A stretch of 64,000 nt of DNA from Longicatena caecimuris (GTDB taxonomy: Bacteria; Bacillota_I; Bacilli_A; Erysipelotrichales; Erysipelotrichaceae). Below are positions 61,319 through 64,000 of the stretch, one piece after another. Each line of letters opens with the position of its first letter. Positions within the stretch are counted from its first letter, which is position 1. The stretch is from NCBI RefSeq assembly GCF_004341945.1, contig NZ_SMBP01000004.1, positions 101,581 to 165,580 on the forward strand, given 5' to 3'. The notes beneath the pieces were generated by a model. The model had not been told where the DNA came from and ran no database searches. It saw only the letters and a list, made by a program, of their open reading frames with translations. The position numbers and the translations under genes were made by a program.

Positions 61319-62386
61319 TTGATAAGCATCAGTGTATGTATGATCGTAAAAAATGAAGAAGATGTATTGGCAAGATGTTTAGACTGTGTAAAGAAGTTTG
61401 CGGATGAAATCATCATCGTCGATACGGGAAGTGCGGATAAGACAAAGCAAGTCGCAAAGAAGTATACGGATAAGTTATATGATTTTTCATGGTGTGATGA
61501 TTTCAGCAAGGCTCGTAACTTTTCTTTTTCCAAGGCGAGTATGGAGTATTGTATGTGGCTGGATGCGGATGATGTGGTAGAAAATGAGGATATTGAGAAG
61601 ATACAGAAACTAAAAAAAGAACTAGATAAAAAAGTTTCCATCGTTATGATGAAATATCATACGGCGTTTGATGAAGATGGAAATCCTTCTTTTTCGTATT
61701 ATCGGGAACGTATGGTAAAACGGGAAGAATTGCATTTATGGGAAGGGGAAATTCATGAAGTGATTCCCTTAACAGGCAGACTGCTTTATACCGATATCGG
61801 AATCTGTCATCGCAAGGTGCATGTGAGTGATGCCAATCGCAATTTGCGCATCTTTGAAGCTATGTTGGATAAAGGAAAAAAGTTAAATCCGCGGGAACAG
61901 TTTTATTATGCCAGAGAGCTATACTATCATAAGCGCTATAAAGATGCCGTTAAAGCATTCAAAAAGTTTTTAAAAGAAGATAGCGGCTGGATAGAAAATA
62001 AAATTGATGCCTGTGAGATGCTGGGATATTGTTACTATGCCTTGCATAAAGAAGAAAAGGCATTAGAAAGTTTTTTATGCTCTTTACAATATGAAGTACC
62101 ACACGCCGAGTTATGTTGCGATATCGCAAAGCATTTTATGGATAGAGCGAAGTATAAAGAGGCTATCTTTTGGTATGAATGTGCTATGAAAGTACCGATG
62201 AATGAAACCAGTGGTGCTTTTATTCGTGAAGATTGTTATGGGTATATACCAGCCATTCAATTGTGTGTCTGCTGGTGGCGTTTAGGGGATAAGGATCGAG
62301 CGGTTCAATATAACGAATTGGCCGGAGTGTATAAGCCTAAGAGTCGAGAAGTAGAACAGAATCGGCGATTTTTTGAAATGAAATAA
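61319..62386 (+). CDS. Family 2 glycosyltransferase with TPR repeats
   Basis: 355 residues from a TTG start after GAGGGGATG. The GT-A domain is at the N-terminus (SVCMIVKNEEDVLARCLDCV, IIIVDTGSADKT, and the DxD in CMWLDADDVVEN near residue 81). The C-terminal half has TPR-like repeats (YYARELYYHKRYKDAVKAFKKFL, MLGYCYYALHKEEKALESFL, AKYKEAIFWYECAM). This layout is frequent next to collagen-like proteins, so glycosylation of the preceding protein is likely but inferred. Confidence 0.9.
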   Translation: MISISVCMIVKNEEDVLARCLDCVKKFADEIIIVDTGSADKTKQVAKKYTDKLYDFSWCDDFSKARNFSFSKASMEYCMWLDADDVVENEDIEKIQKLKKELDKKVSIVMMKYHTAFDEDGNPSFSYYRERMVKREELHLWEGEIHEVIPLTGRLLYTDIGICHRKVHVSDANRNLRIFEAMLDKGKKLNPREQFYYARELYYHKRYKDAVKAFKKFLKEDSGWIENKIDACEMLGYCYYALHKEEKALESFLCSLQYEVPHAELCCDIAKHFMDRAKYKEAIFWYECAMKVPMNETSGAFIREDCYGYIPAIQLCVCWWRLGDKDRAVQYNELAGVYKPKSREVEQNRRFFEMK

Positions 62387-62404
62387 AAATAATCAAGGGA
62401 AAGG

Positions 62405-62432
62405 GTCATTCATAAAAGGTGAATGACTTTTT
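62405..62432 (+). terminator. Terminator of the glycosyltransferase gene
   Basis: GTCATTCA and TGAATGAC around a 7-nt loop, then TTTTTG. Confidence 0.8.
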
Positions 62433-62452
62433 GTGCGACAGGCAGTCGCTAT

Positions 62453-62487
62453 AATTCAACCATGTACAGGCATGGTTGAATTTTCTT
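62453..62487 (+). terminator. Second terminator-like hairpin before the intron
   Basis: AATTCAACCATG and CATGGTTGAATT with a 6-nt loop, followed by TTCTTTCTT. It lies 66 bp before the group II intron. Confidence 0.7.
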
Positions 62488-62552
62488 TCTTATTAAGGAT
62501 TGTATTTACGATACAGAGTATAAACGAAAATAAATGAATCCTGAAAAGATAG

Positions 62553-64000
62553 GTGTCATGTAGGTGAAAGTCCTACTCTGTTGAGCTCCAATGCAAGACA
62601 GAAAGTCTAAACTAGTGCGGTTTTGTGAGAAATCGTATGAAGGAGTTGTGGATAACCGAGAGGTCCATAGACGGACTGGCAGGCCGAAATGTAGTGTGAA
62701 CTATATAGGCGGCGGGAATACTTGGCGACCATGCGAAAAAATGGGAAGTCTATGTACTAATCTTCTTCAATGAATTGGATGGGAAGATAGGAGTATTAAC
62801 GTGATGATAGTTGGCATGTCAGTAGGGATATAGCGATGACCCTGTGAGGACTCCATACTCGCAAAGGGTCTTATGATATAAGCGTAATGCGAAATTCATA
62901 AGACGTATGGAGTAGTCAGACAAGCTTGTAGTAGCGGAGTAGGTCAAGAAACCAAAGCTTGACTGAATGTGAAGAGGCTTGACCTTATGCGACTTAACTA
63001 AATTTCACACAATGGCAATGGTCACGATACTGAGGTATAGACGAACCAAATGTGTGGGGAAGGAGGAAAAGAGTTTTATGAACGAACCACTAAAATTAAA
63101 GTGGCATTCTTTATATGGTCAAATGCTAAGAGACAGGAAACTGAGGGAGGCATGGAAACAAGTAAAGACAAATAAAGGAAGCGGAGGGATAGATGGGGAG
63201 ACCATTGCGGAATTTGATAAAAAGTCGGAAGAAAGAATCCTTGAAATCCTAGAAAAACTTAAGACAAAAACGTATACACCAGCACCTGTAAGAAGAGTGT
63301 ATATACCTAAGAAGAGTGGAGGTAAAAGACCACTTGGAATACCTGTGATAGAAGATAGAATCATACAACAGACCCTAGTGAATATACTAAGTCCAAAGTT
63401 TGAGAATGGAATCTTTCATAAATGTTCCTGTGGATACAGACCAAATTATGGTATGGAGAAAGTAATGCAGTTGATACTGTGGAATATAGAAAAAGGAAGA
63501 AATTATATCTACGACTGTGATATAAAAGGATTCTTTGATAATATCCCACATAAACAGTTAATGCGCGTATTGAATAAATATATCGCAGATGGTACAGTGC
63601 TGAACCTCATATGGAAATAGCTGAAAGCAGGATATATGGAAGAAGGAAAATATCTTGAGACAAATAGTGGAACACCACAGGGAGGAGTAATCTCTCCATT
63701 ACTGGCAAACATCTATTTGAATGAACTGGACTGGGAACTGGCGAAAGCAGGAATCTACTTTGTAAGATATGCCGATGATTTTCTACTGTTTGCGGAAAGT
63801 GAAGAGAAAATCATAGAGGCAGGAGAACTGGCGCAAAAAGTAATCCAAGAATTAGGATTGGAAATAGCCATGAACAAGACAAAGATAGTAGATTTTCATG
63901 ATGACGATTTTACTTTCGTAGGATTTGATTTTCAACATTGGAGAAAGAGAAAGAAAGATGGGAAACCATACTTTTTAGTAACACCAACGGAAAAGTCATT
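62553..64000 (+). mobile_element. Group II intron, 5' part
   Basis: The sequence GTGTCATGTAGGTGAAAGTCCTAC is the typical 5' end of bacterial group II intron domain I. The RNA part (about 62553-63077) leads into a reverse-transcriptase frame. The window ends inside the gene, so the 3' ribozyme domains V/VI are not visible. The 5' splice boundary is placed at 62553 by similarity to the GTGYG consensus. Confidence 0.85.
63078..64000 (+). pseudogene. Group II intron reverse transcriptase/maturase with in-frame amber codon
   Basis: From the ATG at 63078 (AAGGAGG upstream) the frame reads LYGQMLRDRKLREAWKQVK, GSGGIDGETIAEF, RRVYIPKKSGGKRPLGIPVIEDR and CDIKGFFDNIPH, all group II RT blocks. At 63618-63620 a TAG interrupts the frame, after which the same frame continues with LKAGYMEEG, SGTPQGGVISPLLANIYL and the catalytic YADDF near 63770. 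A TGG to TAG change (one base, WKW to WK-stop) would explain it. The product is truncated before the active site unless the codon is read through. The 3' end lies beyond the window. Confidence 0.85.

Noticed and set aside
1..64000. CRISPR array, tRNA or rRNA genes
   Set aside because: I looked for regularly spaced repeats and for tRNA-like T-loop and acceptor pairs and saw none; the only regular array is the iteron set inside repA.

Overview
The window is a low-GC Firmicutes chromosome segment. The best guess is an anaerobic gut member of the Erysipelotrichia ([Clostridium] innocuum, Holdemanella or Absiella-like). The basis is AT-rich intergenic DNA, strong AGGAGG ribosome-binding sites, a 1231-residue single-chain PurL, a CBS-type family II pyrophosphatase and a LevR/sigma-54 mannose-class PTS. 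This taxonomic guess rests on gene content only, not on a database search. An approximately 12-kb block at 46.16-58.12 kb is visibly richer in GC over most of its length and is a recently acquired mobilizable element.

Layout. 0-4.6 kb: the end of a TatD-like nuclease, an XRE membrane regulator, an MntR/DtxR-type regulator, an ArsC/Spx-like protein, and a PadR gene followed by three tandem DUF1048-like membrane paralogues. 4.8-12.6 kb: a purine operon purE-purL-purM-purN-purH preceded by a guanine-type riboswitch with an overlapping antiterminator and terminator. 12.9-16.4 kb: a small XRE regulator, a nitroreductase, and a minus-strand operon of a pentameric ligand-gated-channel-like protein, a K+ channel and an S-component-like membrane protein. 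16.5-20.6 kb: an aquaporin, a membrane protein, a lipoprotein and ppaC. 20.8-26.7 kb: a DUF885 lipoprotein and a GntR(YtrA)-ABC transporter operon with two copies of the same inverted repeat. 26.7-32.1 kb: an FAD dehydrogenase, a small lipoprotein, a YitT protein, a PHP phosphatase and a 3D-domain lipoprotein. 32.1-32.9 kb: folT under a tetrahydrofolate riboswitch. 32.9-41.3 kb: a sigma-54 locus with rpoN, a LevR-type activator, a mannose-class PTS (EIIA, EIIB, EIIC, EIID) and a YitT/TIM-barrel pair; both sets of structural genes sit behind canonical -24/-12 promoters. 41.4-46.2 kb: pta, an APC permease, an M18 aminopeptidase and a membrane protein.

46.16-58.12 kb is an integrative mobilizable element. 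It carries a cargo module (AraC regulator, small protein, HD phosphohydrolase-like protein, hexapeptide acetyltransferase, HAD hydrolase) and small regulators. These are followed by a mobilization module (MobC-like protein, MOBP relaxase, Cys-rich VLP protein), a RepA_N-type initiator containing an iteron array, a DnaC-like ATPase, a TnpW-like protein and a large serine recombinase. Its ends give a 4-bp CATG direct repeat. Removing the element rebuilds a 10-bp palindrome, and the element separates a host gene from what looks like its own terminator.

58.1-64 kb: a small protein, a patatin-like phospholipase, a BclA-like collagen-repeat protein with a GT2-TPR glycosyltransferase, and the 5' part of a group II intron whose reverse-transcriptase gene carries an in-frame amber codon. 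No tRNA, rRNA or CRISPR array was seen.
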